Shown: positions 18,150 through 25,628 of the stretch, one piece after another | Numbering within the stretch: position 1 is the first letter of the stretch | Layout of the letters: every line of letters begins with the position of its first letter | Assembly: GCA_016935355.1 (NCBI GenBank) | Contig: JAFGRC010000136.1 | Coordinates: 1-33,001, forward strand | Direction: 5' to 3' | Source: Bacteroidales bacterium | GTDB taxonomy: Bacteria; Bacteroidota; Bacteroidia; Bacteroidales; UBA10428 | Length of the DNA: 33,001 nucleotides | Made by a program: the position numbers and the translations under genes | Notes under the pieces: generated by a model | Seen by the model: the letters and a program-made list of their open reading frames with translations, nothing else | The model's database searches: none | Told to the model about the DNA's origin: nothing

Positions 18150-18695
18150 TCACGAATTGATTTCAATCAGTTCTTTTTTAATCAGCTTTAATTTACTTGC
18201 AATGCTGGCATCAATTTGCAGATCACCGACACGTAAAATATAACCGCCTATTATGTTTTTGTCAACCGTCTCCTGTAATTCTACAGAAGATTTGAATTTT
18301 TGCTCTATAAGCTGTGTAATTGACTTTCTGATTTTTTCATTGATAGAAGCTGCAGAAATAAATTCTGCAGATTGTATGTTCTGGTCAGTTTTTAACAGAT
18401 CAAGGAAATACCTGGCCATACCGGCTAAATATTCTTCCCTGCGGTTTTCGAGTACAAGACGGATAAAAGTAAATGTCAACTGACTAAAAATACTCTTAAA
18501 AGCTACCTCAAACAGCCTGATTTTCTCTTTTGTCCTTATTACAGGACTTTGTATCACATACTGTAATTCAGGTATTTCGCCAATACCCTGATAAAGAAAT
18601 TCAATGTCTTTTTTCAGAACATTCAGAGAATTGTCTTCTTTACCTGCGGTAAAAAGTGCCTTGGCATATCTGACAGAAATTTTGCTTTCGTTCAT
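18150..18695 (-). CDS. atpH: ATP synthase subunit delta
   Basis: 181 residues, usual for delta/OSCP. It holds the top of the alpha/beta hexamer to the peripheral stalk. Recognisable elements are the N-terminal ISVRYAKALFTAG, the middle LVLENRREEYLAGMARYFLDL, and the C-terminal ENIIGGYILRVGDLQIDASIASKLKLIKKEL-type motif (NIIGGYILRVGDLQID is seen). It is 19 bases after atpF and 25 bases before atpA. Confidence 0.96.
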   Translation of the reverse strand: MNESKISVRYAKALFTAGKEDNSLNVLKKDIEFLYQGIGEIPELQYVIQSPVIRTKEKIRLFEVAFKSIFSQLTFTFIRLVLENRREEYLAGMARYFLDLLKTDQNIQSAEFISAASINEKIRKSITQLIEQKFKSSVELQETVDKNIIGGYILRVGDLQIDASIASKLKLIKKELIEINS

Positions 18696-18714
18696 GATTG
18701 GGATGCGGCGTTAA

Positions 18715-19209
18715 TCAATTGAATTTCATTTCACTAAGCGATTTCTCTATCAATTTTTGCTGTTTGTCAGGATCCTTCAATTCCTGCATCAGAATTTTTT
18801 CTGAAATGGCGACAGATAATTCCGAGACCTGCTTTTTGATCTCATACAATGCAGCCGTCCGTTCATTGATAATTGCCTTTCTTGCTTCTTCAATCATCTT
18901 ATGCGTTTGTTTTTTAGCCAGTTCATTGGCTTCGCTCAGCACGGATTCTTTAAAATCACGTGCTTCCTGAATGATCTTATCGCTTTCATCTTTTGCCTGT
19001 GAAAGGATCTTTTCGCTTTCTGTTTGCAGTCGGGATACTTCGAGCCTTGCTTTTTCAGCATCCTTTATGGCTTCAGCTATCGAGGTGTCCCTTTCTTTTA
19101 AGGCATTTACAATTGGTTTCCATGCATATTTGGCAAGAATGAAAAATGCAATTGAAAAGCTAATGATCATCCAAAAAATTATTCCGATTTCAGGAATTAA
19201 TAAATCCAT
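18715..19209 (-). CDS. atpF: ATP synthase subunit b
   Basis: 164 residues. One N-terminal membrane segment (about 8-28, IGIIFWMIISFSIAFFILAKY), with the typical W-K-P-I-V start of the long charged helix, is followed by a coiled-coil of about 110 residues (ERDTSIAEAIKDAEKARLEV). It forms the peripheral stalk and binds delta at its C-terminus. Only one b gene is present, so a b homodimer is expected. It is separated from atpE by 78 bases that contain a strong hairpin. Confidence 0.97.
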   Translation of the reverse strand: MDLLIPEIGIIFWMIISFSIAFFILAKYAWKPIVNALKERDTSIAEAIKDAEKARLEVSRLQTESEKILSQAKDESDKIIQEARDFKESVLSEANELAKKQTHKMIEEARKAIINERTAALYEIKKQVSELSVAISEKILMQELKDPDKQQKLIEKSLSEMKFN

Positions 19210-19238
19210 ATGTATTCTGTATTAAGCTTGGCAATAAA

Positions 19239-19271
19239 ACCGGGAGTCCGGACCAACCGTCCGGTCCCGGT
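19239..19271 (-). terminator. GC-rich hairpin between atpE and atpF (attenuator or mRNA stabiliser)
   Basis: Plus-strand arms are ACCGGGA (19239-19245) and CCGGAC (19248-19253), pairing with GTCCGG (19259-19264) and TCCCGGT (19265-19271). This makes a 13-base-pair stem with a 2-base bulge and a 5-base loop. On the minus strand it is followed by TTTTATTG, a short T-rich run. It is far more GC-rich than its surroundings. Because atpF-H-A-G downstream must still be expressed, a partial terminator or an RNase barrier is more likely than a full stop. Confidence 0.7.
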
Positions 19272-19287
19272 AAAACAAATATCAACC

Positions 19288-19542
19288 TCAGGCTGTAACA
19301 ACAGCAAGCAGGCTGACAATTACAGCAAACAGGGAAATACCTTCGATCAGTGCTGCAGATACAATCATGCTGGTCCGGATATCACCGGCTGCTTCTGGTT
19401 GACGAGCAGTAGCCTCCATGGCATTTCCGCCGATTTTACCAATGCCGTAAGCTGCTCCAATAGTTACTATAGCACCGCCAATAGCTCCGCCCAGTTTTGC
19501 CAGAGCAGCTCCGCTTGCAATCTGTAAGATAATAGATAACAT
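19288..19542 (-). CDS. atpE: ATP synthase subunit c
   Basis: 84 residues, two membrane helices joined by the polar loop ARQPEA (46-51). The ion-carrying carboxylate is Glu67 in AALIEGISLFA. The position that is Gln in sodium-type c subunits (Gln32 of Ilyobacter) is Ile34 here, and the residue after the glutamate is Gly68 rather than Ser. The ring is therefore expected to be proton-coupled. It is preceded by a very AT-rich leader (31 bases between atpB and atpE), which could favour strong translation. A strong hairpin follows. Confidence 0.98.
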   Translation of the reverse strand: MLSIILQIASGAALAKLGGAIGGAIVTIGAAYGIGKIGGNAMEATARQPEAAGDIRTSMIVSAALIEGISLFAVIVSLLAVVTA

Positions 19543-19573
19543 AGTATATATATATTAATTAATAAAAAAGCCG

Positions 19574-20695
19574 TCAATCATGTCCATGATTGTGTTCTTC
19601 GACTGCCATCCCGATATATAGGGCAGACAAAAAAGTAAATACATATGCCTGAATGAAAGCAACAAGCAATTCCACAAAGACCATGAAAACATTAAAAAGT
19701 ACTGAAATAACGGAAATCCCATATGCCATGGAAGAAGACATCTTGGCAAAAATGAAAATAATGCTGAAAAATCCCAATGCAATGATGTGACCTGCGGATA
19801 TGTTAGCAAACAATCGGACCATCAGGACAAAAGGTTTTGTGAATATTCCGATTGCTTCCAAAATCGGCATTATAGGAAGGGGAAGCTTAAGCCAGAATGG
19901 TACACCGGGAGTATTGAAAATGTGGGTCCAGTAATTACGGTTGCCGCTGAAATTCGTAACAAACAATGTGAACGCAGCAAGTACAAAAGTAACTGCAATA
20001 TTACCGGTCAGATTGGCTCCTGCAGGTGGAATGGGAATCAATCCGAGCAGGTTGTTGATCAGGATAAAAAAGAACACAGTTAACAAATACGGTAAAAAGC
20101 GTTCATATTTTGGCCCTATGGAAGATTTTGCAATATCATCACGAACAAATAAAACCACGGGTTCTATTAATGACTGTATACCTTTTGGCTTGCTAACGGG
20201 ATTCTTCTTGTAAATCCTTGCTGCTGAAATAAAAATTAAAAACAACAGGATCATGCTGAAAAACATGGCTGCCACATTTTTGGTGATGGACAGATCCAGG
20301 GGCATTGTTCCGTCTTCATCTGTGATTTTGCCTTTATTCTCACCGCTTGTTTCAAGCCGGAAACCTCTGTATGTTGCATGTCCATGTTCAAACCTGCCCG
20401 ACATGAAGACATTCAATCCTTTTGTTTTGCTGTAAAGGATAACGGGTAAAGGTATGCTGACGGGTTTATGATTTATTTCTGTGATATGCCATTCATGAGA
20501 ATCCTTGATATGATCAAATATGAAATCTCCCGGATCGAATTCCTCTTCACCCTGTTCTTCCGGGTTATGTCCGGCAGTTTGATCCCCTGCCACCTGCTCT
20601 GTATGATCTTCCTCAGTGTTTGCAAATAATTCAAAATTCACCAACAGGAAAAACCCGAAAAAGATCACAACAATCCTGTACGTCCACCTATACAT
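19574..20695 (-). CDS. atpB: ATP synthase subunit a
   Basis: About 373 residues from the ATG at 20695; a TTG at 20704 would add three residues. It is much longer than the E. coli protein (271) because of an N-terminal extension. The extension has a signal-peptide-like segment (residues 6-25) and an acidic/His-rich stretch ending in DSHEWHI, as is usual in Bacteroidota. The proton half-channel region is intact, with the essential Arg at about residue 294 in VRLFANISAGH and the conserved INNLLGLIP helix. The last residues are HNHGHD. Confidence 0.96.
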   Translation of the reverse strand: MYRWTYRIVVIFFGFFLLVNFELFANTEEDHTEQVAGDQTAGHNPEEQGEEEFDPGDFIFDHIKDSHEWHITEINHKPVSIPLPVILYSKTKGLNVFMSGRFEHGHATYRGFRLETSGENKGKITDEDGTMPLDLSITKNVAAMFFSMILLFLIFISAARIYKKNPVSKPKGIQSLIEPVVLFVRDDIAKSSIGPKYERFLPYLLTVFFFILINNLLGLIPIPPAGANLTGNIAVTFVLAAFTLFVTNFSGNRNYWTHIFNTPGVPFWLKLPLPIMPILEAIGIFTKPFVLMVRLFANISAGHIIALGFFSIIFIFAKMSSSMAYGISVISVLFNVFMVFVELLVAFIQAYVFTFLSALYIGMAVEEHNHGHD

Positions 20696-20728
20696 ATCTT
20701 TCAAATTAGGGTGCGTAAATATAAAAAA

Positions 20729-21148
20729 CTAATTTGACATATGATTTGGCAATGTATTTTTTTCTTTTTTTCTTCTCAGCAGTTTCAACGTGACATAAAG
20801 ATCGTATGCGGTATAAATAATATACAATACAAGCAACGTGACTGAAAAGGGAATTGCATGTTGCGGGGTGGTCAGAATATAGGCCAAAACGAGAAAAAAA
20901 TAGAATATGGTTTTTATTCCTGAGGCACCCATAAAGTTGCGGATAAACTGTGTATTTGTCTTTTTCATTGAGTGAAAAAAGAAGATGAAAAAGGCAGCGT
21001 TAACAATCATGAAAATAAGCACCAGGTAAGGGAACATACTAAAGTAGTAGGGATCAAGTATTGTGTTAAACAGGAGTACACCCAGGCCTAAGATGATGAC
21101 AGTAATTGCTGTCAATCCAATCAGGATTTTTTTAAGCTTATGGTTCAT
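20729..21148 (-). CDS. Four-helix membrane protein in the AtpI position
   Basis: 139 residues with four hydrophobic segments (about 7-28, 36-58, 78-98, 103-122) and a basic C-terminal tail (KLLRRKKEK). It lies between the AtpZ gene (51-base gap) and atpB (about 33 bases), the place usually held by AtpI. AtpI/UncI is thought to help c-ring assembly. Sequence similarity to AtpI is not evident by eye, so it is called by position and topology only. Confidence 0.6.
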   Translation of the reverse strand: MNHKLKKILIGLTAITVIILGLGVLLFNTILDPYYFSMFPYLVLIFMIVNAAFFIFFFHSMKKTNTQFIRNFMGASGIKTIFYFFLVLAYILTTPQHAIPFSVTLLVLYIIYTAYDLYVTLKLLRRKKEKNTLPNHMSN

Positions 21149-21199
21149 GTGTTCAATTCTTGTGGATGATATTTACAGGTTATGTCCCGGTTTGGCAGT

Positions 21200-21442
21200 T
21201 CATGGTTTGTTTTTGTGCAGCAAATCCTTGACAGCATAATAAAGCGCAAGCACCATTGCGAGAAAAGAAAAAAGAATTGTAAAAAGAGGGAATTCCAGTT
21301 TAACCAGTTTATCAAGTTTTATCCCGCCAAATACGCCCAGTAAAAGAATAAACAGCATTTGAAATGCCAAACTGGAATAACGGGCATAATCAACCAGGTT
21401 ATTTGATATTTTCTTTTGGTTTTTCTGGTTCTTTTGTTGCAT
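21200..21442 (-). CDS. AtpZ/AtpI-family protein
   Basis: About 80 residues with two membrane helices (about 27-45 and 53-72), separated by GGIKLDKLVKLEFPLFT. The short-loop hairpin and the YARYSSLAFQM start of helix 1 are typical of the AtpZ/putative F0F1-ATPase subunit family. The chosen start is ATG at 21442; a GTG at 21463 is also open. Either way the N-terminal coding overlaps the last codons of the bactofilin gene (44 bases from ATG, 65 from GTG), an unusually long overlap for functional genes. The N-terminus is Gln/Lys/Asn-rich (QQKNQKNQKK). Confidence 0.82.
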   Translation of the reverse strand: MQQKNQKNQKKISNNLVDYARYSSLAFQMLFILLLGVFGGIKLDKLVKLEFPLFTILFSFLAMVLALYYAVKDLLHKNKP

Positions 21443-21797
21443 TGCCGGAATTGGTTTCAGCACTCATATTGCAATTACCCGTAAATTTTGCCCCGGGTTC
21501 AATAGCAAGCCTCCTGGTTATAATATCTCCTTTTACACTTGATGTTGATTTTAATGTCAGCAGTTCTGACACAACGATTTTACCGTCAATGCTACCTTCT
21601 ATTACTGAATTCTTGCAATTTACCTCTCCTTTAACGGAACCGGTTTCACCAACGACAACCTTGCCTTTTGTCATCAGATTGCCCACTAAACCACCCTCAA
21701 ACCGAATATCACCATTAGTGGTAATATCTCCCTTAATTGTTGTTCCTACGCCAATCTGATTGATAACATTGCTTTCGGTTTCAATTATTTTCGCCAT
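21399..21797 (-). CDS. Bactofilin (polymer-forming cytoskeletal protein)
   Basis: 132 residues. The central right-handed beta-helix is visible as repeated G-x-I/V turns: GVGTTIKGDITTNGDIRFEG, KGKVVVGETGSVKGEV, EGSIDGKIVVSELLTLKSTSSVKGDI and IEPGAKFTGNCNM. Short disordered tails flank it (C-terminal KEPEKPKENIK). Bactofilins form filaments without nucleotides and place cell-wall or envelope machinery. It is the first gene of the atp unit, with a -7 box 43 bases ahead, and its 3' end overlaps AtpZ. Confidence 0.93.
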   Translation of the reverse strand: MAKIIETESNVINQIGVGTTIKGDITTNGDIRFEGGLVGNLMTKGKVVVGETGSVKGEVNCKNSVIEGSIDGKIVVSELLTLKSTSSVKGDIITRRLAIEPGAKFTGNCNMSAETNSGNATKEPEKPKENIK

Positions 21798-21839
21798 TTG
21801 CGCTAAGTTTTAAAAATTGAACGGATTCTTGAATGCAAA

Positions 21840-21847
21840 CAAATATA
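21840..21847 (-). promoter_or_regulatory. -7 box of the bactofilin-atp operon promoter
   Basis: Minus strand TATATTTG, a perfect TAnnTTTG, ending 43 bases before the bactofilin ATG. A TTG lies 16 bases upstream of it, shorter than the usual 19-21, so the -33 element is uncertain. This is probably the main promoter of the gene run down to 14162. Confidence 0.5.
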
Positions 21848-21954
21848 AGCATAACATAATTTTCAACATGCTTATGTGTAATAATATTTTTTCACGGTAT
21901 CAGAAATTCTGCGATACATAATTTTCAGGTTATAACGTCTTGCCGGTCCATTTA

Positions 21955-22950
21955 TTATGACTGCAGGGCCCATTTTACATAAATAGCACCCCATGTAAAC
22001 CCGGCACCAAAAGATGTTAATATCAGATTATCACCAGGATTAAGCTGATTTTCATACTCCCAAAGACAAAGAGGTATTGTGGCAGCCGTTGTGTTTCCAT
22101 ATCTTTCGATATTGATCATAACCTGTTCCCGCTTAATTCCCATGCGCCTCGCTGTCGCTTCGATGATTCGCAAATTTGCCTGATGGGGGACCAGGTATTT
22201 GATATCGTCGTGACCAAGATCGTTCCTTTTCATGATTTCAAGGGAAACATCTGCCATTTTGGAAACGGCAAATTTGAAGACTGCTTGTCCTTCCTGATAT
22301 ACGTAATGCAATCCCGATTCAATGGTATCATGGGTGGCAGGCATCAGGGAACCTCCCGCAGCCATGTGGAGGTTTTTTGCGCCTGAACCATCCACTGAAA
22401 GTATTGCATCTATAATACCATAACCATTGTCGGCGGGTTCAAGCAAAACGGCTCCTGCTCCATCACCAAAGAGGGCGCAGGTTGTCCTGTCAGCATAATT
22501 GGTAATGGCAGACATTTTATCCGCTCCGACAACAATGATCTTTTTATAGCCGCCTGATTCAATAAAACGCCGGCCTGTTTCAAGAGCAAACAAAAATCCG
22601 GAACAGGCAGCGCTCAGATCATAACTGAAAGCATTTTTTAATCCGGTTTTATCACAAATGATATTTGCAGTCGCTGGAAAGTGCATATCCGGAGTAATGG
22701 TTGCACAAATCAGAAATTCAATATCTTCAGGAGGTGTTTTGGTCTTTTTCAGCAGATTACCGATAGCCTTTACAGCCATATATGAGGTGGCCTTGTTCCT
22801 GTCCTTAAGTATTCTTCTTTCTTTAATACCGACCCGTTGCATGATCCACTCATCGCTGGTGTCAACCATTTTGCTCAGCTCGAAATTATCCAGAATGGCA
22901 TCAGGAACATATGCCCCGATTCCGGTAATAGCTGCTCTTCTTTTTATCAT
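21955..22950 (-). CDS. fabH: 3-oxoacyl-ACP synthase III (KAS III)
   Basis: 331 residues, standard length. It starts fatty acid synthesis by condensing acetyl-CoA (or branched acyl-CoA) with malonyl-ACP. The catalytic triad is intact: Cys116 in SAACSGF, His256 in VPHQANLRI and Asn286 in YGNTTAA. GAGFTWGA near the C-terminus is also conserved. The start overlaps the plsX stop by one base (TAATG), so the two are translationally coupled. This is the last gene of the yceD-rpmF-plsX-fabH unit. Bacteroidota often have more than one fabH; this plsX-linked copy is likely the housekeeping one. Confidence 0.97.
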   Translation of the reverse strand: MIKRRAAITGIGAYVPDAILDNFELSKMVDTSDEWIMQRVGIKERRILKDRNKATSYMAVKAIGNLLKKTKTPPEDIEFLICATITPDMHFPATANIICDKTGLKNAFSYDLSAACSGFLFALETGRRFIESGGYKKIIVVGADKMSAITNYADRTTCALFGDGAGAVLLEPADNGYGIIDAILSVDGSGAKNLHMAAGGSLMPATHDTIESGLHYVYQEGQAVFKFAVSKMADVSLEIMKRNDLGHDDIKYLVPHQANLRIIEATARRMGIKREQVMINIERYGNTTAATIPLCLWEYENQLNPGDNLILTSFGAGFTWGAIYVKWALQS

Positions 22951-23888
22951 TATGTAAAAGCTTCTTTAATATTATCACATATATTTCCACTGATAACATC
23001 GACAGTATGCAGGATCAGGTTTTTTACGGTCACATCGTTGGAGATTCCGTGACCAATAACCACCGGTGCATTTATACCAAGTATCGGTGTGCCTCCGTAG
23101 TTTTCAAAATTAAATTTTTCAAAGAACGCATCATTGATGTTGCGTTTCCTGATCATGGCATAAAAAGCTTCGGCCTGCTTTACCATTACATTTCCAACAA
23201 AACCATCACATACCATGACATCTGCCTTGTCACTGAAAAGGTCATTTCCTTCCAGATTACCAATGAAATTAAAGTCCCTGGATTCTTTCATGACCTGAAA
23301 AGAAGCTTTTGTCAGTAAATTTCCCTTCTCTTCTTCAGAACCGATATTTAACAGGCCAACACGAGGTTGAGGTATATTTAAAACATGCCGGGCATAAATA
23401 TTACCGAGAATGGCATATTGATATAATACGTCCGGTCTGCAATCGGGATTAATACCTACATCCAGAACCAGCATGGGATGTTGATCCGGTCTCGGGAATG
23501 AGGCTGTGATACAGGGACGGATAATTCCGGGAACAACTTTTATTACCCGTGTTGCTCCAACCATCATGGCACCGGTATTCCCGACACTGGCAAAGCCATC
23601 AATTTTTCCTCCGGCCAGAAGTTTGAAACCGAGGACTATACTGGAATTTGATTTAACAGAAAACGCCCTTGCCGGATAATCTCCCATTTCAATGAGCTCA
23701 GTCGTGTGTACGATTTCGAAAACAGAACTGTCAAAGTTTTCCCTTTCACAAATAGAAGTTATGATGCTTTCATCGCCGATCAATACAAGCTGTATATCCG
23801 CTGAAATACTTTTTGAGGCTAAAATTGATCCAAGCACTGTTGACTCAGGTGCGAAATCTCCACCAAAAATATCAATACCGATTCTCAT
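22950..23888 (-). CDS. plsX: Phosphate acyltransferase PlsX
   Basis: 312 residues. It makes acyl-phosphate from acyl-ACP, the donor for PlsY in phospholipid synthesis; it is a peripheral membrane enzyme. The N-terminal RIGIDIFGGDFAPESTVLGSI is the family start (usually DxMGGD; here DIFGGD). DGFASVGNTGAMM, LLNIGSEEEKGN and VCDGFVGNVMVK are the other conserved blocks. It is about 37 bases after rpmF and overlaps fabH by one base. Confidence 0.97.
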   Translation of the reverse strand: MRIGIDIFGGDFAPESTVLGSILASKSISADIQLVLIGDESIITSICERENFDSSVFEIVHTTELIEMGDYPARAFSVKSNSSIVLGFKLLAGGKIDGFASVGNTGAMMVGATRVIKVVPGIIRPCITASFPRPDQHPMLVLDVGINPDCRPDVLYQYAILGNIYARHVLNIPQPRVGLLNIGSEEEKGNLLTKASFQVMKESRDFNFIGNLEGNDLFSDKADVMVCDGFVGNVMVKQAEAFYAMIRKRNINDAFFEKFNFENYGGTPILGINAPVVIGHGISNDVTVKNLILHTVDVISGNICDNIKEAFT

Positions 23889-23925
23889 GACCAGTTTGAA
23901 TGATTTAGATTTTCAGGGGTATTGT

Positions 23926-24111
23926 TCAGGATGAAACCTCTTTTTCAATAGCAGGCTTGCCTTTGTAATGGCCACATTCGGGACAGATCCTGTGGTATTG
24001 AACTGCTGAACCACAATTCTGACAAACACTCAGTGTAGGTATTTCAGCCTTGTAATGTGTTCTCCTTTTGTCTCTTCTTTGTTTTGAATGCTTACGTTTC
24101 GGATTAGGCAT
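23926..24111 (-). CDS. rpmF: 50S ribosomal protein L32
   Basis: 61 residues. It begins MPNPKRKHSKQRRDKRRTHYK, the invariant L32 start. Two zinc-binding CxxC pairs are present (Cys30/Cys33 and Cys43/Cys46), so this is the zinc-containing C+ form. It is placed between yceD and plsX, as in many bacteria, linking ribosome and membrane lipid synthesis. Confidence 0.98.
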   Translation of the reverse strand: MPNPKRKHSKQRRDKRRTHYKAEIPTLSVCQNCGSAVQYHRICPECGHYKGKPAIEKEVSS

Positions 24112-24262
24112 AATGTATCAATTATATATTTTTAATTATCATCTGTCAATTTGGTAAGTGTATTGTGTAATGCGCATTGTAAATAGAATTTATTAAAGTT
24201 AAAACCCGGTTTATTTTTAATTGTCAGTCTTCCAGGTTCAAAAGAAGCTCCAGCTCTTATGA

Positions 24263-24736
24263 TTATTCACTGATCAGGTGTTTCATCAGCAATTTTAGCA
24301 TTTCCGGATCACATCCTGATCTGCCATCCGGCATGTCAGGGTGAACTTTCCTCAGGGGAACTGAAAGGCTGATGCATTCATACAGGTAATGTTTCAGGTC
24401 GAGTTGGTTATCTTCAGGATGAAGAATCATGACCTCTTCATAAGATTCTTGTTGCTTTTCGTTGAATTTGACCATTAAGTGACCTGTAAAAGCAATTGGC
24501 AGGTCGAAATAAGTCAGGCAACGGTCACATTGTACCTGAATGTTACCCGAAAGATCAACATCAAGTTCCATGAAGTTGTTCTCCTTATTCAGCTTAACCT
24601 GTACCCCAACATTTCCATCAAAAATATCCAGGTTCATATACTCTTCAAAGAACGGCTTTTCGATTTTGTATTCAAAATCATGAATACCTTCTTTCAGCCC
24701 TTTGAAATAAATTATATATTGATTCTTGAATTTCAA
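24263..24736 (-). CDS. YceD/DUF177-family protein
   Basis: 157 residues. The CDRCL motif in VQCDRCLTYFDLPI and the later acidic EEVMILHPEDNQLDLKHYLYECISLSVPLRKVHP stretch are the DUF177 (YceD) signature. The family is almost always found just upstream of rpmF and has been linked to 23S rRNA accumulation. No ATG lies at the expected place. The frame begins with TTG at 24736 (MKFKNQYIIYFKGL), and the promoter about 23 bases upstream leaves little room for a longer start. Confidence 0.87.
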   Translation of the reverse strand: MKFKNQYIIYFKGLKEGIHDFEYKIEKPFFEEYMNLDIFDGNVGVQVKLNKENNFMELDVDLSGNIQVQCDRCLTYFDLPIAFTGHLMVKFNEKQQESYEEVMILHPEDNQLDLKHYLYECISLSVPLRKVHPDMPDGRSGCDPEMLKLLMKHLISE

Positions 24737-24758
24737 AAAACTGATTGTTAAAGTCCGG

Positions 24759-24789
24759 CAAAAGTAAAAATAATATTCTGAATAACAAA
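24759..24789 (-). promoter_or_regulatory. Bacteroides-type promoter of yceD-rpmF-plsX-fabH
   Basis: Minus strand TTTG (24789-24786), 19 bases, TACTTTTG (24766-24759): both elements match the Bacteroides consensus perfectly. Transcription would start about 7 bases on, giving a leader of roughly 15 bases before the TTG start at 24736. This is the best promoter in the window. Confidence 0.75.
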
Positions 24790-24994
24790 GCTAATTTATG
24801 TTACAGAATGCAGATGTTCATGCAATAATTCATCCGCTGCCGGGATTAAATAATGATCGGTAAAATTTACAGCAAGCAGCTTTTAGCATGGCGTGCTGTT
24901 GAATCAAACGCTGCAAAATCCGGATTTCCCGGTATAATGACCTTGCATTTGGTGATTCGCAATGTCGTAGAAAATTGCGTGATAAGCTGTACTT

Positions 24995-25035
24995 AAAAAA
25001 AGATCATTTCAGTCAAGATTTTCCATGAAATGATC
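24995..25035 (-). terminator. Intrinsic terminator of the orphan receiver gene
   Basis: A perfect 10-base inverted repeat (25002-25011 and 25026-25035) with a 14-base loop is followed on the minus strand by seven Ts (25001-24995). The stop codon and the last few codons of the receiver gene lie within the hairpin. Confidence 0.85.
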
Positions 25036-25401
25036 ATCTATCGTTTCGATGAGGGTATCAATGAAAAAATCATCCTTTATGACATATTCTTTTGCGCCAA
25101 ACTGAATAAATTGATTGATAAGCCTTTTATCTTTTTCACGGCTTAAGATGATCACCGGCATCTTATTGTTTAATGAATGGATTTTCTTAAGAGTTTCAAG
25201 TCCTGACATAGCATTTGACTCACCCTCTCCAAGATAATAATCCAGAACAATGACATTGGGATTCAAATGCAGGTTCCTCATGCACTCCTCTCCTGAAAAA
25301 AAAGACTTAACCTCAAATCCTTCACGGCATTTAAAGGTGTATTCCATCAGATCCAACATCATCTTATCATCATCGACAAAAAATATGAGCTTATTTTTCA
25401 T
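25009..25401 (-). CDS. Single-domain response regulator (receiver only)
   Basis: 130 residues from the ATG at 25401; a TTG 15 bases upstream is in frame but less likely. It is a complete receiver domain with no output domain: acidic pocket Asp10/Asp11/Asp12, phosphoacceptor Asp54 in VIVLDYYLGEG, Ser87 in place of the switch Ser/Thr and Lys109 in YVIKDD. Such proteins act as phosphate shuttles or bind partner proteins. It is monocistronic, with its own promoter-like element and terminator. No kinase is adjacent. Confidence 0.9.
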   Translation of the reverse strand: MKNKLIFFVDDDKMMLDLMEYTFKCREGFEVKSFFSGEECMRNLHLNPNVIVLDYYLGEGESNAMSGLETLKKIHSLNNKMPVIILSREKDKRLINQFIQFGAKEYVIKDDFFIDTLIETIDDHFMENLD

Positions 25402-25453
25402 GCGTATGGAATTCAATTTTAAGTCTCATTTTCTGTTTTTACGTTCCTCCTGA

Positions 25454-25484
25454 CAAAAGTTGGATAAATGTTACGAACAAGCAA
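25454..25484 (-). promoter_or_regulatory. Candidate promoter of the orphan receiver gene
   Basis: Minus strand TTG (25484-25482), 20 bases, AACTTTTG (25461-25454), seven of eight matches by position to TAnnTTTG counting the free positions. A Shine-Dalgarno-like AGGAGG follows, but it is too far from the ATG at 25401 to fix that start. Confidence 0.45.
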
Positions 25485-25531
25485 TTTTTACTGATGAATA
25501 ATCGGTTCACAATGATGTTAACCAGGAGCTG

Positions 25532-25599
25532 AAAAAACAAATTATCCCCGGAAGTCTGGTTGCATATGATATGGAATCCTATCCAGCTTCCGGGGATAA
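25532..25599 (-). terminator. Intrinsic terminator of the small outer-membrane barrel gene
   Basis: A perfect 13-base inverted repeat (25542-25554 and 25587-25599) is extended inward by CTGG/CCAG after a one-base bulge. On the minus strand it is followed by TTTGTTTTTT (25541-25532). It lies 30 bases after the barrel gene stop. Confidence 0.88.
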
Positions 25600-25628
25600 A
25601 TCTTAAAAATACAACTTATCCTAAACCT

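Noticed and set aside
21845-21880. 8-base inverted repeat (ATAAGCAT/ATGCTTAT) between fabH and bactofilin genes
   Set aside because: It is AT-rich with a long loop and no T-run in the right place, and overlaps the promoter. It could be an operator, but there is no supporting evidence.
24737-25008. Possible small RNA or tRNA in the yceD upstream gap
   Set aside because: Only short stems (CGCAAT/ATTGCG, 6 pairs) are visible and no cloverleaf. The promoter and the terminator explain the ends.
25390-25425. 12-codon frame (ATG at 25425) preceded by AGGAGG before the receiver gene
   Set aside because: The Shine-Dalgarno-like site is about 16 bases from that ATG, too far, and the frame is too short to judge.
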